A DNA stretch of 64,000 nt from Pseudomonas sp. SCB32 (lineage in GTDB: Bacteria; Pseudomonadota; Gammaproteobacteria; Pseudomonadales; Pseudomonadaceae): NCBI RefSeq assembly GCF_009189165.1, contig NZ_CP045118.1:496001-560000 (forward strand), read 5' to 3'. The notes under the pieces were generated by a model. The model did no database searches. It was not told the origin of the DNA and saw only the letters and a list, made by a program, of their open reading frames with translations. This document shows, piece after piece, positions 34,523-43,991 of this stretch. A program made the translations under genes and the position numbers. The first letter of the stretch is position 1. The number at the start of each line of letters is the position of its first letter.

Positions 34523-35287
34523 CTACAGCGGCGTGCCGAGGATCACCTGGGCCGGGGAGAACTGCGCACGCACCTGGGTACCGGGCGTAAGGCGCAGGAT
34601 TTCGATGCGCTCGGGGTCGGTCAGGGCGCAGAGCATCTGCCCGCTGGGCAGTTGGATACGCACCTCGCTGGGGCCGTCGTCGGCTTCGCGGATGTCATCG
34701 ATATGGCCTTCCAGTGCGTTCAACCCTTCCGGGCAGGGGATCTGCGGCAGGTCGACGTAGATCCAGCCGGCCTTCATCAGCGCCACCACCGGCTGGCCGT
34801 CGCGCAGCTCCAGCTTCTCGGTGCTTTCGCGGGTGACCCGCGCCTGGATGCGCGCGCCGCCGGGCAACTCGATGCACACCAGGTCGTTGAGCCCGGCGCG
34901 CTCGATGGCGCAGATGTGTCCGTGCAGCTGGTTGCGCGCGCTGGTGCGCATCATCAGACGGCCGATCAGCTCCAGGTCGGCCTGGTGTTCGACGTGCTCG
35001 ACGATGTGTTCGCGCAGGGCTTCCAGGCGTTGGTAGAGCGCCAGCAGGCGTTCGCCGTCGGCGGTCAGGCGTGCGCCGCCACCGCCCTTGCCGCCGACGC
35101 TGCGTTCCACCAGCGGGCGGTCGGAGAGGTTGTTCAGTTCATCGATGGCGTCCCAGGCGGTCTTGTAGCTCATCCCGGCCGCTTTGGCGGCGTGGGTGAT
35201 CGAGCCGAGCTGGGCGATCTGCGCGAGCAGGGCGATGCGTTGCGGGCGGCGGGTGACGTGCTGGGTCAGCAGGCTGAGGGTTGTCAT
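34523..35287 (-). CDS. modE: molybdate-responsive regulator ModE
   Basis: 254-aa ModE. The N-terminal winged helix (GSITHAAKAAGMSYKTAWDA, about 30-50; then GGKGGGGARLT) is followed by two TOBE/MOP molybdate-binding domains (about 125-190 and 195-254, each with R-x-Q and S-x-x-x-x-L patterns such as TRESTEKLELRDGQPVVALM). The length agrees with E. coli ModE (262). ModE bound to molybdate normally represses modABC; here only a ModA-like fragment is near, as in PAO1 (PA0487-PA0488). Confidence 0.93.
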   Translation of the reverse strand: MTTLSLLTQHVTRRPQRIALLAQIAQLGSITHAAKAAGMSYKTAWDAIDELNNLSDRPLVERSVGGKGGGGARLTADGERLLALYQRLEALREHIVEHVEHQADLELIGRLMMRTSARNQLHGHICAIERAGLNDLVCIELPGGARIQARVTRESTEKLELRDGQPVVALMKAGWIYVDLPQIPCPEGLNALEGHIDDIREADDGPSEVRIQLPSGQMLCALTDPERIEILRLTPGTQVRAQFSPAQVILGTPL

Positions 35288-35380
35288 GGGTTCGCAGGTG
35301 CTTATTGGTATTGGGCGAGGCTCCGTCGCTTGCCGACAAAACGCAAGGGGAAGTTGCCGGGAATGTGGACGAGCGGTCGT

Positions 35381-36103
35381 CTATTCCGGGGCCGGCGTGC
35401 GCGCCAGGCAGTAGACGTCGACCCGCCTCGCACCGGCTTTGTGCAGCGCGCGGGCAATGAACTGGGCGGTGGCGCCGGTGGTCAGCACGTCGTCCACCAG
35501 CGCCAGGTGGCGGCCTTCCACCTGTGCGCCATCGGCCACGGCAAAGGCGTGGCGCAGATTGCGTTTGCGCGTGGCGGCGTCCAGTCCCTGCTGCGCCGGG
35601 GTGTCCTGGACGCGTCGCAACAGCCGGTTATCCACAGGCAGGCCGAGCGGATCGGCCAGCCAGCCGGCCAGCAGGGCGGCCTGGTTGAAGCCGCGCAGGC
35701 GTTCTCGTTGGCGCGACAGGGGCACCGGTATCAGGACGTCCGGACGTTCTAGTCTCTCATCGAAGGCATGTCTCAGGTGGCGTGCCAGCAGCTGTGCGAG
35801 CAGCCGGCCGAAGGGCGCGCTGGACTGGTGCTTGAAGCGGGTGATCAGCGCATCGACGGGAAAGCCGTAACGCAGGGGTGTTTCGACACGGTGAAAGGCG
35901 GGCGCACGGTGCAGGCATTGCCCGCAGGTGAGGCCGGCGACCGGCAGGGGCAGGGCACAGATCGCGCAATGCCCGGCGAGCCAGGGGAGGTCGTCATCGC
36001 ACCCCGGGCACAGTGGCAGATCGGCCTGATCCGCCATTGCCCCACACAACAGACACTGCACGCGTGGGCGCCACCAGACAGGACGCCATCGAGGTAACCG
36101 CAT
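35381..36103 (-). CDS. ComF-family phosphoribosyltransferase-like protein
   Basis: 240-aa ComF/GntX family protein. Cysteine pairs for zinc stand at the N-terminus (CLLCGAM, LCPGC, CAIC, CGQC), followed by the family segment RFKHQSSAPFGRLLAQLL and a type I PRT fold with the PRPP motif LALVDDVLTTGATA. ComF is linked to DNA uptake in transformable species and GntX to use of DNA as nutrient. It stands directly before the biotin genes on the opposite strand, as in many pseudomonads. Confidence 0.9.
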   Translation of the reverse strand: MRLPRWRPVWWRPRVQCLLCGAMADQADLPLCPGCDDDLPWLAGHCAICALPLPVAGLTCGQCLHRAPAFHRVETPLRYGFPVDALITRFKHQSSAPFGRLLAQLLARHLRHAFDERLERPDVLIPVPLSRQRERLRGFNQAALLAGWLADPLGLPVDNRLLRRVQDTPAQQGLDAATRKRNLRHAFAVADGAQVEGRHLALVDDVLTTGATAQFIARALHKAGARRVDVYCLARTPAPE

Positions 36104-36128
36104 TCCGCCCCTCCCTGGGCGGCGGGTT

Positions 36129-36422
36129 TCAATGGATCAGCCAACTCAGCACCAGCAGCCCGAGCACCGTCCAGATCAGCCCGCCGAAGATAGAGCGCCG
36201 CAGGAAGGCGCGGATGCCACTGTAGAGCAGCAGCAGGCCGAGGAAGAGCAGGACGAAGCTGAAGATCGAGACGTCGATTCCGACGGCACGCGCCAGACCG
36301 TGGAAAAAGTCGTCCATGGCACGCCAAAGGCCGCCGAGCAATCCTGACAAAAGGTCGACGATGAAGCGGATGGCCTTGCCGACCATCTGGCCGAGGTTGT
36401 CGAAGAATCCTTGTGTTCCCAT
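36129..36422 (-). CDS. small membrane protein, function unknown
   Basis: 97-aa protein with an amphipathic N-terminal half (FFDNLGQMVGKAIRFIVDLL) and two helices near the C-terminus (about 53-70 and 75-95). It lies 25 bases upstream of comF on the same strand. I recognise no domain; similarly placed small genes occur before comF in other pseudomonads. Confidence 0.65.
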   Translation of the reverse strand: MGTQGFFDNLGQMVGKAIRFIVDLLSGLLGGLWRAMDDFFHGLARAVGIDVSIFSFVLLFLGLLLLYSGIRAFLRRSIFGGLIWTVLGLLVLSWLIH

Positions 36423-36527
36423 CTGCGGGGTGACTCCTGAATGTACTGCTGGATTGGAGAGGTGTCTGGGGCGCCGGGTTCAGCGGATTGCGGCGCGTGA
36501 AAATCGATTTGTATAGAAATTGATCAC

Positions 36528-36580
36528 TTGTCGACCTGTGTCGCGTTACTGGTTGACAGCGTCTCAGCTCCCAATATGAT
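36528..36580 (+). promoter_or_regulatory. bioB promoter overlapped by a BirA-type operator
   Basis: Promoter: TTGACA (36553-36558), 16-bp spacer, TATGAT (36575-36580). Operator: TTGTCGACC (36528-36536), 14-bp spacer, GGTTGACAG (36551-36559), fitting the known BirA consensus TTGTAAACC-N14/15-GGTTTACAA in spacing and in most arm positions. The right arm contains the -35 box, so bound BirA with biotinyl-AMP would block the polymerase. It stands about 80 bp before the bioB start. Confidence 0.75.
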
Positions 36581-36661
36581 GCCTTTAGCCTGAATCCCGG
36601 TGGCGTGCTGCCGGCTCACTAGACAAAAAGGCGCCCCCGACAGCGTCGAAAGGAAATGCCC

Positions 36662-37720
36662 ATGAGTGCCACTGCAGCCCAGGTTACCCGCCACGACTGG
36701 ACTCTCGCGGAAGTCCGCGCCCTGTTCGAACAACCCTTCAACGACCTGTTGTTCCAGGCGCAGACCATGCACCGCGCGCACTTCGACCCGAACCGCGTAC
36801 AGGTTTCCACCCTGCTGTCGATCAAGACCGGCGCCTGCCCGGAAGACTGCAAATATTGCCCGCAGTCCGGCCACTACAACACTGGCCTGGACAAGGAAAA
36901 GCTCATGGAAGTGCAGAAGGTGCTGGAGGCCGCGGCGGAAGCCAAGGCCATCGGCTCCACCCGCTTCTGCATGGGCGCGGCGTGGAAGCACCCGTCGGCC
37001 AAGGACATGCCCTACGTGCTGGAAATGGTGAAGGGCGTGAAGAAGCTCGGCCTGGAGACCTGCATGACCCTCGGTCGTCTGGACCAGGAGCAGACCAAGG
37101 CCCTCGCCGACGCGGGCCTGGACTACTACAACCACAACCTGGATACCTCGCCGGAGTTCTACGGCAACATCATCACCACCCGTACCTACGGCGAGCGTCT
37201 GCAGACCCTGGCCTACGTGCGCGAAGCGGGGATGAAGATCTGCTCCGGCGGCATCCTCGGCATGGGCGAGTCGGTGGACGACCGCGCCGGCCTGCTGATC
37301 CAACTGGCCAACCTGCCCGAGCATCCGGAGTCGGTGCCGATCAACATGCTGGTGAAGGTCAAGGGCACCCCGCTGGCCGAGGAGAAGGACGTCGATCCGT
37401 TCGACTTCATCCGCACCCTGGCCGTGGCCCGCATCCTCATGCCGAAATCCCACGTGCGCCTGTCCGCCGGCCGCGAGCAGATGAACGAGCAGATGCAGGC
37501 CCTGGCCTTCATGGCCGGCGCCAACTCGATCTTCTACGGCGAGAAGCTGCTGACCACCAAGAACCCGCAGGCCGAGAAGGACATGCAGCTGTTCGCGCGG
37601 TTAGGCATCAAGCCCGAAGAGCGCGAGGAGCACGCCGACGAAGTGCACCAGGCCGCCATCGAGCAGGCCCTGGTGGAGCAACGCGACTCCCAGCTGTTCT
37701 ACGACGCGGCTTCGGCCTGA
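36662..37720 (+). CDS. bioB: biotin synthase
   Basis: 352-aa radical-SAM enzyme that inserts sulfur into dethiobiotin. The [4Fe-4S] motif is CPEDCKYC (C-x3-C-x2-C), and the [2Fe-2S] ligands include Cys in RFCMGAAW, in GLETCMTLG and the Arg in [10 protein letters not shown]. The start ATG 36662 lies six bases after AGGAA; ATG 36656 overlaps that site and is rejected. The length equals the P. aeruginosa protein. It is the first gene of the biotin cluster, with a probable BirA-controlled promoter. Confidence 0.97.
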   Translation: MSATAAQVTRHDWTLAEVRALFEQPFNDLLFQAQTMHRAHFDPNRVQVSTLLSIKTGACPEDCKYCPQSGHYNTGLDKEKLMEVQKVLEAAAEAKAIGSTRFCMGAAWKHPSAKDMPYVLEMVKGVKKLGLETCMTLGRLDQEQTKALADAGLDYYNHNLDTSPEFYGNIITTRTYGERLQTLAYVREAGMKICSGGILGMGESVDDRAGLLIQLANLPEHPESVPINMLVKVKGTPLAEEKDVDPFDFIRTLAVARILMPKSHVRLSAGREQMNEQMQALAFMAGANSIFYGEKLLTTKNPQAEKDMQLFARLGIKPEEREEHADEVHQAAIEQALVEQRDSQLFYDAASA

Positions 37721-37732
37721 TCTGCTTCTCTG

Positions 37733-37835
37733 TGTAGGAGCGGGCCGATTCGCGAAGGTTTTTCTGGATCCCCGCGTTCGCGGGGAAGACGCTCGATTCA
37801 GAACGTCGTTCCCGCGAACGCGGGAACCCGGAAAC
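37733..37835. repeat. REP half element and bipartite palindrome between bioB and bioF
   Basis: A GTAGGAGCGGGCC half element (37733-37755) is followed by a 77-bp bipartite palindrome (37759-37835) with hairpins CCCCGCGTTCGCGGGG and CCCGCGAACGCGGG and outer TTTTTCTGGA / ACCCGGAAAC. It may weaken read-through from bioB into bioF. Confidence 0.78.
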
Positions 37836-37916
37836 GGTACTTGCCGACAGCAATCGACCTCCTGCATGCATGAGGGCTGACGGGTCTCGGCCCGTTACCG
37901 CCGAGAGGGGTTGCGT

Positions 37917-39122
37917 ATGTCTTTCGATCTCACCGCCCGCCTTGCCCAGCGCAAGGCGGACGACCTCTACCGCCAGCGTCCGCTGCTGGAGAGCCCGCAG
38001 GGGCCCGACGTGGTCATCGATGGCCGGCCGATGCTGGCCTTCTGTTCCAACGACTACCTGGGCCTGGCCAGTCACCCTGAGGTAATTGCCGCCCTGCGTG
38101 CCGGCGCGCAGCGCTGGGGCGTGGGCGGTGGCGCTTCGCATCTGGTCAACGGCCATTGTGGCCCGCACCATGAGCTGGAGCTGGCGCTGGCCGAGTTCAC
38201 CGGCCGCCCGCGCGCGCTGCTGTTCTCCACCGGCTACATGGCCAATCTCGGCACCGTCACCGCCCTGGTGGGCAAGGGCGACAGCGTGCTGGAAGACCGC
38301 CTCAACCACGCCTCGTTGCTGGATGCCGGCCTGCTCTCCGGGGCGCGCTTCTCGCGCTACCTGCACAACGACGCCGCGAGCCTCGCTGCGCGTCTGGCTA
38401 AAACCGAAGGCAGCACCCTGGTGGTGACCGATGGCGTGTTCAGCATGGACGGTGACCTGGCCGACCTGCCGGCGCTGTGCGTCGAGGCTCGCAAGAAGGG
38501 CGCCTGGATGATGGTCGATGACGCCCACGGCTTCGGCTCGCTGGGTGCCAGTGGCGGCGGCATCGTCGAACATTTCGGTCTGGGCATGGACGATGTCCCG
38601 GTGCTGGTCGGAACCCTCGGCAAGGCCTTTGGCACCGCCGGCGCTTTCGTCGCCGGCAGCGAAGAGCTGATCGAGACGCTGATCCAGTTCGCCCGGCCCT
38701 ACATCTACACCACCAGCCAGCCGCCAGCGGTGGCCTGCGCCACGCTGAAAAGCCTGGAGCTGCTGCGCGCCGAGAACTGGCGCCGCGAGCACCTGAACAC
38801 CCTGATAGCGCGCTTCCGCGCGGGTGCCCAGGCCATTGGCCTGGGCCTGATGGACAGCCCCACGCCGATCCAGCCGATCCTCATCGGCGGCAGCCGCCAG
38901 GCCATGGCCCTGTCGGCGGAGCTGCGCGAGCGCGGCATCCTGGTCGGCGCGATCCGCCCGCCGACCGTGCCGGCCGGCACCGCGCGCCTGCGCGTGACGT
39001 TGTCCGCGCTGCACAGCGAGGCCCAGGTCGACCGCCTGCTGGTGGCGCTGGCCGAGGGCTGGCAGCGGGTCTCGTCTAGCCTTCTGGCGGAGATCGATGC
39101 CGAGGAGGGCGACGATGCGTGA
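37917..39122 (+). CDS. bioF: 8-amino-7-oxononanoate synthase
   Basis: 401-aa PLP enzyme that joins pimeloyl-ACP and alanine in biotin synthesis. PLP lysine in [15 protein letters not shown]; substrate loops [13 protein letters not shown] and [11 protein letters not shown]; metal-side [13 protein letters not shown] 37917 has GAGAGGGG upstream; TTG 37911 is also in frame but poorer. Its end overlaps bioH by eight bases. The length is normal. Confidence 0.97.
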   Translation: MSFDLTARLAQRKADDLYRQRPLLESPQGPDVVIDGRPMLAFCSNDYLGLASHPEVIAALRAGAQRWGVGGGASHLVNGHCGPHHELELALAEFTGRPRALLFSTGYMANLGTVTALVGKGDSVLEDRLNHASLLDAGLLSGARFSRYLHNDAASLAARLAKTEGSTLVVTDGVFSMDGDLADLPALCVEARKKGAWMMVDDAHGFGSLGASGGGIVEHFGLGMDDVPVLVGTLGKAFGTAGAFVAGSEELIETLIQFARPYIYTTSQPPAVACATLKSLELLRAENWRREHLNTLIARFRAGAQAIGLGLMDSPTPIQPILIGGSRQAMALSAELRERGILVGAIRPPTVPAGTARLRVTLSALHSEAQVDRLLVALAEGWQRVSSSLLAEIDAEEGDDA

Positions 39123-39840
39123 CCAACTGATCCTGCTGCCGGGCTGGGGCTTGGGCAGCGCGCCGCTGGAGCCGCTGCGCGATGCGCTGCTGGAACAGGC
39201 GCCGCACCTGAACGTGCAGATCGAGCCGTTGCCGACCGATGCCGACCCGAATGTATGGCTCGACGAGCTGGACGACAACGTCCGCCATGACGCCTGGATC
39301 GCCGGCTGGTCGCTGGGCGGCATGCTCGCCGCCGAGCTGGCTGCGCGCCGGGGCGAATCCTGCCGAGGGCTGGTCACGCTGGCGAGCAACCCCTGCTTCC
39401 GCCGCCGCGAGGATTGGCCCGAGGCCATGGCGGGTGAGGTATTCGAGGACTTCTTCGAGGCCTTCCTGCTGGAACCGCAACTGGTGCGCAAGCGCTTCAC
39501 CCTGCTGGTCAGCCAGGGCGCACGTGATCCGCGCACGCTCGCGCGGCAACTGCAGGTGGCCCTGCCGCAACTGGACAGCGCTGGTCTGACCGCCGGCCTG
39601 CAGTTGCTCGGTCAGCTCGATACCCGTGCCGCCCTGGGCCGCTATCCCGGCCCGCAACTGCACCTGTTCGCCGGCAACGACGCCCTGGTGCCGGCCTCCG
39701 CCGCCGACGCCCTGCTGGAGTGGCTGCCGGACGTCGAGGTCAGCCTGATCGCCGACGCCAGCCACGGGCTGCCGCTGGAGCAGCCGGACGAAACGGCCGC
39801 CGCCATCCTGAGATTCATCCACGAGGGCGACGATGCCTGA
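39115..39840 (+). CDS. bioH: pimeloyl-ACP methyl ester esterase BioH
   Basis: 241-aa alpha/beta hydrolase that removes the methyl group from pimeloyl-ACP methyl ester, ending the BioC-BioH route. The nucleophile is Ser66 in AGWSLGGM, the oxyanion side is [14 protein letters not shown], the acid lies in [10 protein letters not shown] and the base in [13 protein letters not shown]. It overlaps bioF and bioC by eight bases each, and both junctions have the same sequence. The bioF-bioH-bioC order is the usual Pseudomonas layout. Confidence 0.95.
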   Translation: MRDQLILLPGWGLGSAPLEPLRDALLEQAPHLNVQIEPLPTDADPNVWLDELDDNVRHDAWIAGWSLGGMLAAELAARRGESCRGLVTLASNPCFRRREDWPEAMAGEVFEDFFEAFLLEPQLVRKRFTLLVSQGARDPRTLARQLQVALPQLDSAGLTAGLQLLGQLDTRAALGRYPGPQLHLFAGNDALVPASAADALLEWLPDVEVSLIADASHGLPLEQPDETAAAILRFIHEGDDA

Positions 39841-40635
39841 ACGCAGTACTGCCGGCCTGCCTGACAAACGCCAGGTGGCCGCTTCCTTCTCCCGGGCCGC
39901 AGAGACCTACGATGCGGTGGCAGACCTGCAACGCGCGGTTGGCTCGCAGCTCTTGCAGCGGTTGCCGGGCGAGCTGGCGCCACAGCGCTGGATCGACCTG
40001 GGCAGCGGCACCGGCTATTTCACCCGTGCACTGGCGGGGCGTTATCCGCAGGCCCACGGCCTGGCCGTCGATATCGCCGAAGGCATGCTGCGCCATGCCC
40101 GTGAACTGGGCGGCGCGGAGCATTTCGTCGGCGGCGACGCCGAGCATCTGCCGCTGCGTGACGGCGCCTGCGACCTGCTGTTCTCCAGCCTGGCGCTGCA
40201 ATGGTGCGCAGACCTGCCGTCAGTGCTGAGAGAGGCGCGCCGGGTGCTGCGTCCCAATGGCGTGCTGGCGTTCAGCAGTCTGTGCATCGGCACCCTGGGC
40301 GAACTGCGCAGTGCCTGGGAGGCGGTGGACGGTTTCGTCCATGTGAACCGCTTCCGCGCCTTCGAGGACTACCAGCGGCACTGCGCCGACAGTGGGCTGG
40401 AGGTGCTGGAGCTGCGCACCGAGGACCGCGTCCTGCACTTCCCCGACCTGCGCAGCCTGACCCATGAGCTCAAGGCGCTTGGCGCGCACAACCTCAACCC
40501 CGGCCGGCCCGACGGCCTGACCGGGCGCGAGCGGGTGCGCGCGCTGATCGCCGCCTACGAACAATTCCGCCAGACCCAGGGGCTGCCGGCCACCTACCGG
40601 GTGGTCTACGCAGTCCTGCGCAAAATCTATTCTTA

Positions 40636-40636
<1 letters not shown>
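39833..40636 (+). CDS. bioC: malonyl-ACP O-methyltransferase BioC
   Basis: 267-aa SAM-dependent methyltransferase that starts pimelate synthesis by methylating malonyl-ACP. SAM-binding motif [15 protein letters not shown], followed by AVDIAEGML and the acidic [17 protein letters not shown]. The N-terminus [22 protein letters not shown] is characteristic of BioC. Translation is coupled to bioH by an eight-base overlap. The length is normal. Confidence 0.95.
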
Positions 40637-41407
<771 letters not shown>

Positions 41408-41481
41408 CAACGCCTGGCCGGGCGGGCGGAAGTCTGCTTGAATGGTGGCCACTGGCTGCCTATGTCCTGGGAGACGCGCCG

Positions 41482-41712
41482 ATGGAAATCTCCGGTAATG
41501 CATTTGCCGCGGGCCTGAGCTCGGTTCAGAGCGGCCAGAGCCGCCTCGACCAGGCCGGCGCCGGGATCGCCAGCGGCCGCAACGGGTCCAGCGAGGCCCT
41601 GGCCGATCACCTGGTGGACCTGCGCCGCGGCCAGCATGAGGTCGAAGCCGGCGCCAAGGTCATCCAGGCCGCTGACGAAACGCTCGGCACCCTCATCGAT
41701 ATCCGCGCCTGA
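41482..41712 (+). CDS. small conserved Pseudomonas protein
   Basis: 76-aa protein, MEISGNAFAAGLSSVQSGQS then a Glu/Asp-rich second half ending ADETLGTLIDIRA. The pattern is like short pseudomonad proteins often labelled flagellar without proof. Position matches PA0505. Clean ribosome region (GGGAGA). The function is unknown; it could form two helices. Confidence 0.72.
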   Translation: MEISGNAFAAGLSSVQSGQSRLDQAGAGIASGRNGSSEALADHLVDLRRGQHEVEAGAKVIQAADETLGTLIDIRA

Positions 41713-41867
41713 CGGTCACTGTCCCTCCGTATCTTCTTTCTGCCCCGCCGGCTGTCCTCGCGACACGCCGGCCGCTCTGCCATGGGCTTTAATCAATGTC
41801 AGGACGGCGGCGCAAAGGCGCTCCGGCGGTAGCCCTGCGAGCGTGACCGGGCGGTCGGTCTGCATGC

Positions 41868-41911
41868 TTGACAAGGGTATGGCGTAAACGTATGTTTCAA
41901 ACGCCTGTTTG
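41868..41911 (+). promoter_or_regulatory. acyl-CoA dehydrogenase promoter with two PsrA-type boxes
   Basis: Promoter TTGACA (41868-41873), 17-bp spacer, TATGTT (41891-41896). Two overlapping-helix-face boxes of the PsrA form (G/C)AAAC-N2-4-GTTT(G/C) follow: AAACGTATGTTT (41886-41897) and CAAACGCCTGTTTG (41898-41911). They cover the -10 and start region, so a repressor there would block transcription until long-chain fatty acids are present. The rest of the 41713-42020 gap shows nothing else. Confidence 0.7.
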
Positions 41912-42020
41912 ACTGTCGGGATGCGTGCGCGCACCGACTGGGCGGCCGGGAACGATCCCGCACTGCGACCGCAACTACCGGTCGCCCATTAACCAGAACC
42001 CTTCGTAGAGGTTTACCGCT

Positions 42021-43826
42021 ATGCCTGATTACAAGGCCCCCTTGCGTGATATCCGTTTCGTTCGCGACGAGCTGCTGGGCTACGAAGCGCACTACCAGAA
42101 CCTGCCGGGCGCCCAAGACGCCACCCCGGACATGGTCAATGCCATCCTCGAAGAGGGTGCGAAGTTCTGCGAACAGGTAATCGCTCCGCTGAACCGTACT
42201 GGCGATATGGAAGGCTGCAAGTGGAGCCCGGAAGGCGTTAAGACCCCGACTGGCTTCAAAGAGGCCTACCAGCAGTTCGTCGAAGGCGGCTGGCCGAGCC
42301 TGGCCCATGACGTCGAGCACGGCGGCCAGGGCCTGCCCGAATCCCTCGGCATGGCCATCAGCGAGATGGTCGGCCAGGCCAACTGGTCCTGGGGCATGTA
42401 CCCCGGCCTGTCCCATGGCGCCATGAACACCCTGCACGCGCACGGCACCCCGGAGCAGCAGCACACCTACCTGACCAAGCTGGTCTCCGGCGAGTGGACC
42501 GGCACCATGTGCCTGACCGAGCCGCATTGCGGCACCGACCTGGGCATGCTGCGCACCAAGGCCGAGCCGCAGGCTGACGGCACCTACAAGGTCACCGGCA
42601 CCAAGATCTTCATTTCCGCTGGCGAACACGATATGGCCGACAACATCGTCCACATCGTGCTGGCCCGCCTGCCCGACGCCCCGCAGGGCACCAAGGGCAT
42701 CTCGCTGTTCATCGTGCCGAAGTTCCTGCCCAACGCCGAAGGCGGCGTAGGCGAGCGCAACGCCGTTTCCTGTGGCTCCATCGAGCACAAGATGGGCATC
42801 CACGGCAACGCCACCTGCGTGATGAACTTCGACGCCGCCACCGGCTTCCTGATCGGCCCGCCGAACAAGGGCCTGAACTGCATGTTCACCTTCATGAACA
42901 CCGCTCGCCTGGGTACCGCGCTGCAAGGCCTGGCCCACGCCGAGATCGGTTTCCAGGGTGGCATCGCCTACGCTCGCGAGCGTCTGCAGATGCGTTCGCT
43001 GACCGGCCCGAAAGCTCCGGAAAAAGCCGCTGACCCGATCATCGTGCACCCGGACGTACGCCGCATGCTGCTGACCGCCAAGGCGTTCGCCGAAGGCAAC
43101 CGCGCCATGCTGTACTTCGCCGCCAAGCAGGTCGACATCGTCCAGCGCAGCCAGGACGAAGAAGAGAAGAAAGCCGCTGACGCGATGCTGGCCTTCCTCA
43201 CTCCGATCGCCAAGGCGTTCATGACCGAAGTGGGCTTCGAAGCCGCCAACCACGGCGTGCAGATCTATGGCGGCCACGGCTTCATCGCCGAGCACGGCAT
43301 GGAACAGAACGTCCGCGACAGCCGTATCTCCATGCTGTACGAAGGCACCACCGGCGTTCAGGCTCTCGACCTGCTGGGCCGCAAGATCCTGATGACCCAG
43401 GGTGAAGCGCTCAAGGGCTTCACCAAGATCGTGCACAAGTTCTGCCAGGCCAACGAAGCCAACGAAGCCGTGAAGGAATTCGTTGCCCCGCTGGCCGCGC
43501 TGAACAAGGAGTGGGGCGAGCTGACCATGAAGGTCGGCATGGCTGCCATGAAGGACCGCGAGGAAGTCGGTGCCGCTTCGGTGGATTACCTGATGTATTC
43601 CGGCTACGCGGCCCTGGCCTACTTCTGGGCCGACATGGCTCGCCTGGCTGCCGAGAAGCTGGCTGCCGGTACCAGCGAAGAGGCCTTCTACCAGGCCAAG
43701 CTGAAGACCGCGCGCTTCTACTTCCAGCGCATCCTGCCGCGCACCCGCGCGCACGTTGGCTCCATGCTGTCCGGCGCCAGCAACCTGATGGACCTGGCCG
43801 AGGAAGACTTCGCCCTCGGTTACTGA
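42021..43826 (+). CDS. long-form acyl-CoA dehydrogenase (PA0506/FadE1 type)
   Basis: 601-aa FAD enzyme for the first step of fatty-acid beta-oxidation. The core has [20 protein letters not shown] for FAD and substrate contact, [13 protein letters not shown], and the catalytic Glu in [14 protein letters not shown]- and C-terminal extensions (PF12806 type C-terminal domain, from about 470) explain the length over 380 aa. It begins [13 protein letters not shown], like its two paralogues downstream. Its promoter carries PsrA-type boxes. A terminator follows at 43868. In PAO1 the counterpart prefers long-chain substrates, as I recall. Confidence 0.93.
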   Translation: MPDYKAPLRDIRFVRDELLGYEAHYQNLPGAQDATPDMVNAILEEGAKFCEQVIAPLNRTGDMEGCKWSPEGVKTPTGFKEAYQQFVEGGWPSLAHDVEHGGQGLPESLGMAISEMVGQANWSWGMYPGLSHGAMNTLHAHGTPEQQHTYLTKLVSGEWTGTMCLTEPHCGTDLGMLRTKAEPQADGTYKVTGTKIFISAGEHDMADNIVHIVLARLPDAPQGTKGISLFIVPKFLPNAEGGVGERNAVSCGSIEHKMGIHGNATCVMNFDAATGFLIGPPNKGLNCMFTFMNTARLGTALQGLAHAEIGFQGGIAYARERLQMRSLTGPKAPEKAADPIIVHPDVRRMLLTAKAFAEGNRAMLYFAAKQVDIVQRSQDEEEKKAADAMLAFLTPIAKAFMTEVGFEAANHGVQIYGGHGFIAEHGMEQNVRDSRISMLYEGTTGVQALDLLGRKILMTQGEALKGFTKIVHKFCQANEANEAVKEFVAPLAALNKEWGELTMKVGMAAMKDREEVGAASVDYLMYSGYAALAYFWADMARLAAEKLAAGTSEEAFYQAKLKTARFYFQRILPRTRAHVGSMLSGASNLMDLAEEDFALGY

Positions 43827-43867
43827 TCACCAGCGGACGCTTTGCCGTCCGTCTGCTGACCACGAAG

Positions 43868-43893
43868 AAGCCCGCCGTCCGGCGGGCTTTTTC
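43868..43893 (+). terminator. terminator of the first acyl-CoA dehydrogenase gene
   Basis: AAGCCCGCC-GTCC-GGCGGGCTTTTT, 42 bases after the stop. Confidence 0.92.
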
Positions 43894-43991
43894 GTATCTG
43901 CGACCACGCAATTATTTCCGGAAAGTGCCATCATTACGCCACTTGCCGGTCCGCTGATCCCGAGTCCGGCGCCAACGCTTCGGAACCCCTT

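Noticed and set aside
41799..43754. 651-codon minus-strand frame opposite the first acyl-CoA dehydrogenase
   Set aside because: Antisense shadow; it also runs through the promoter and PsrA-type boxes.
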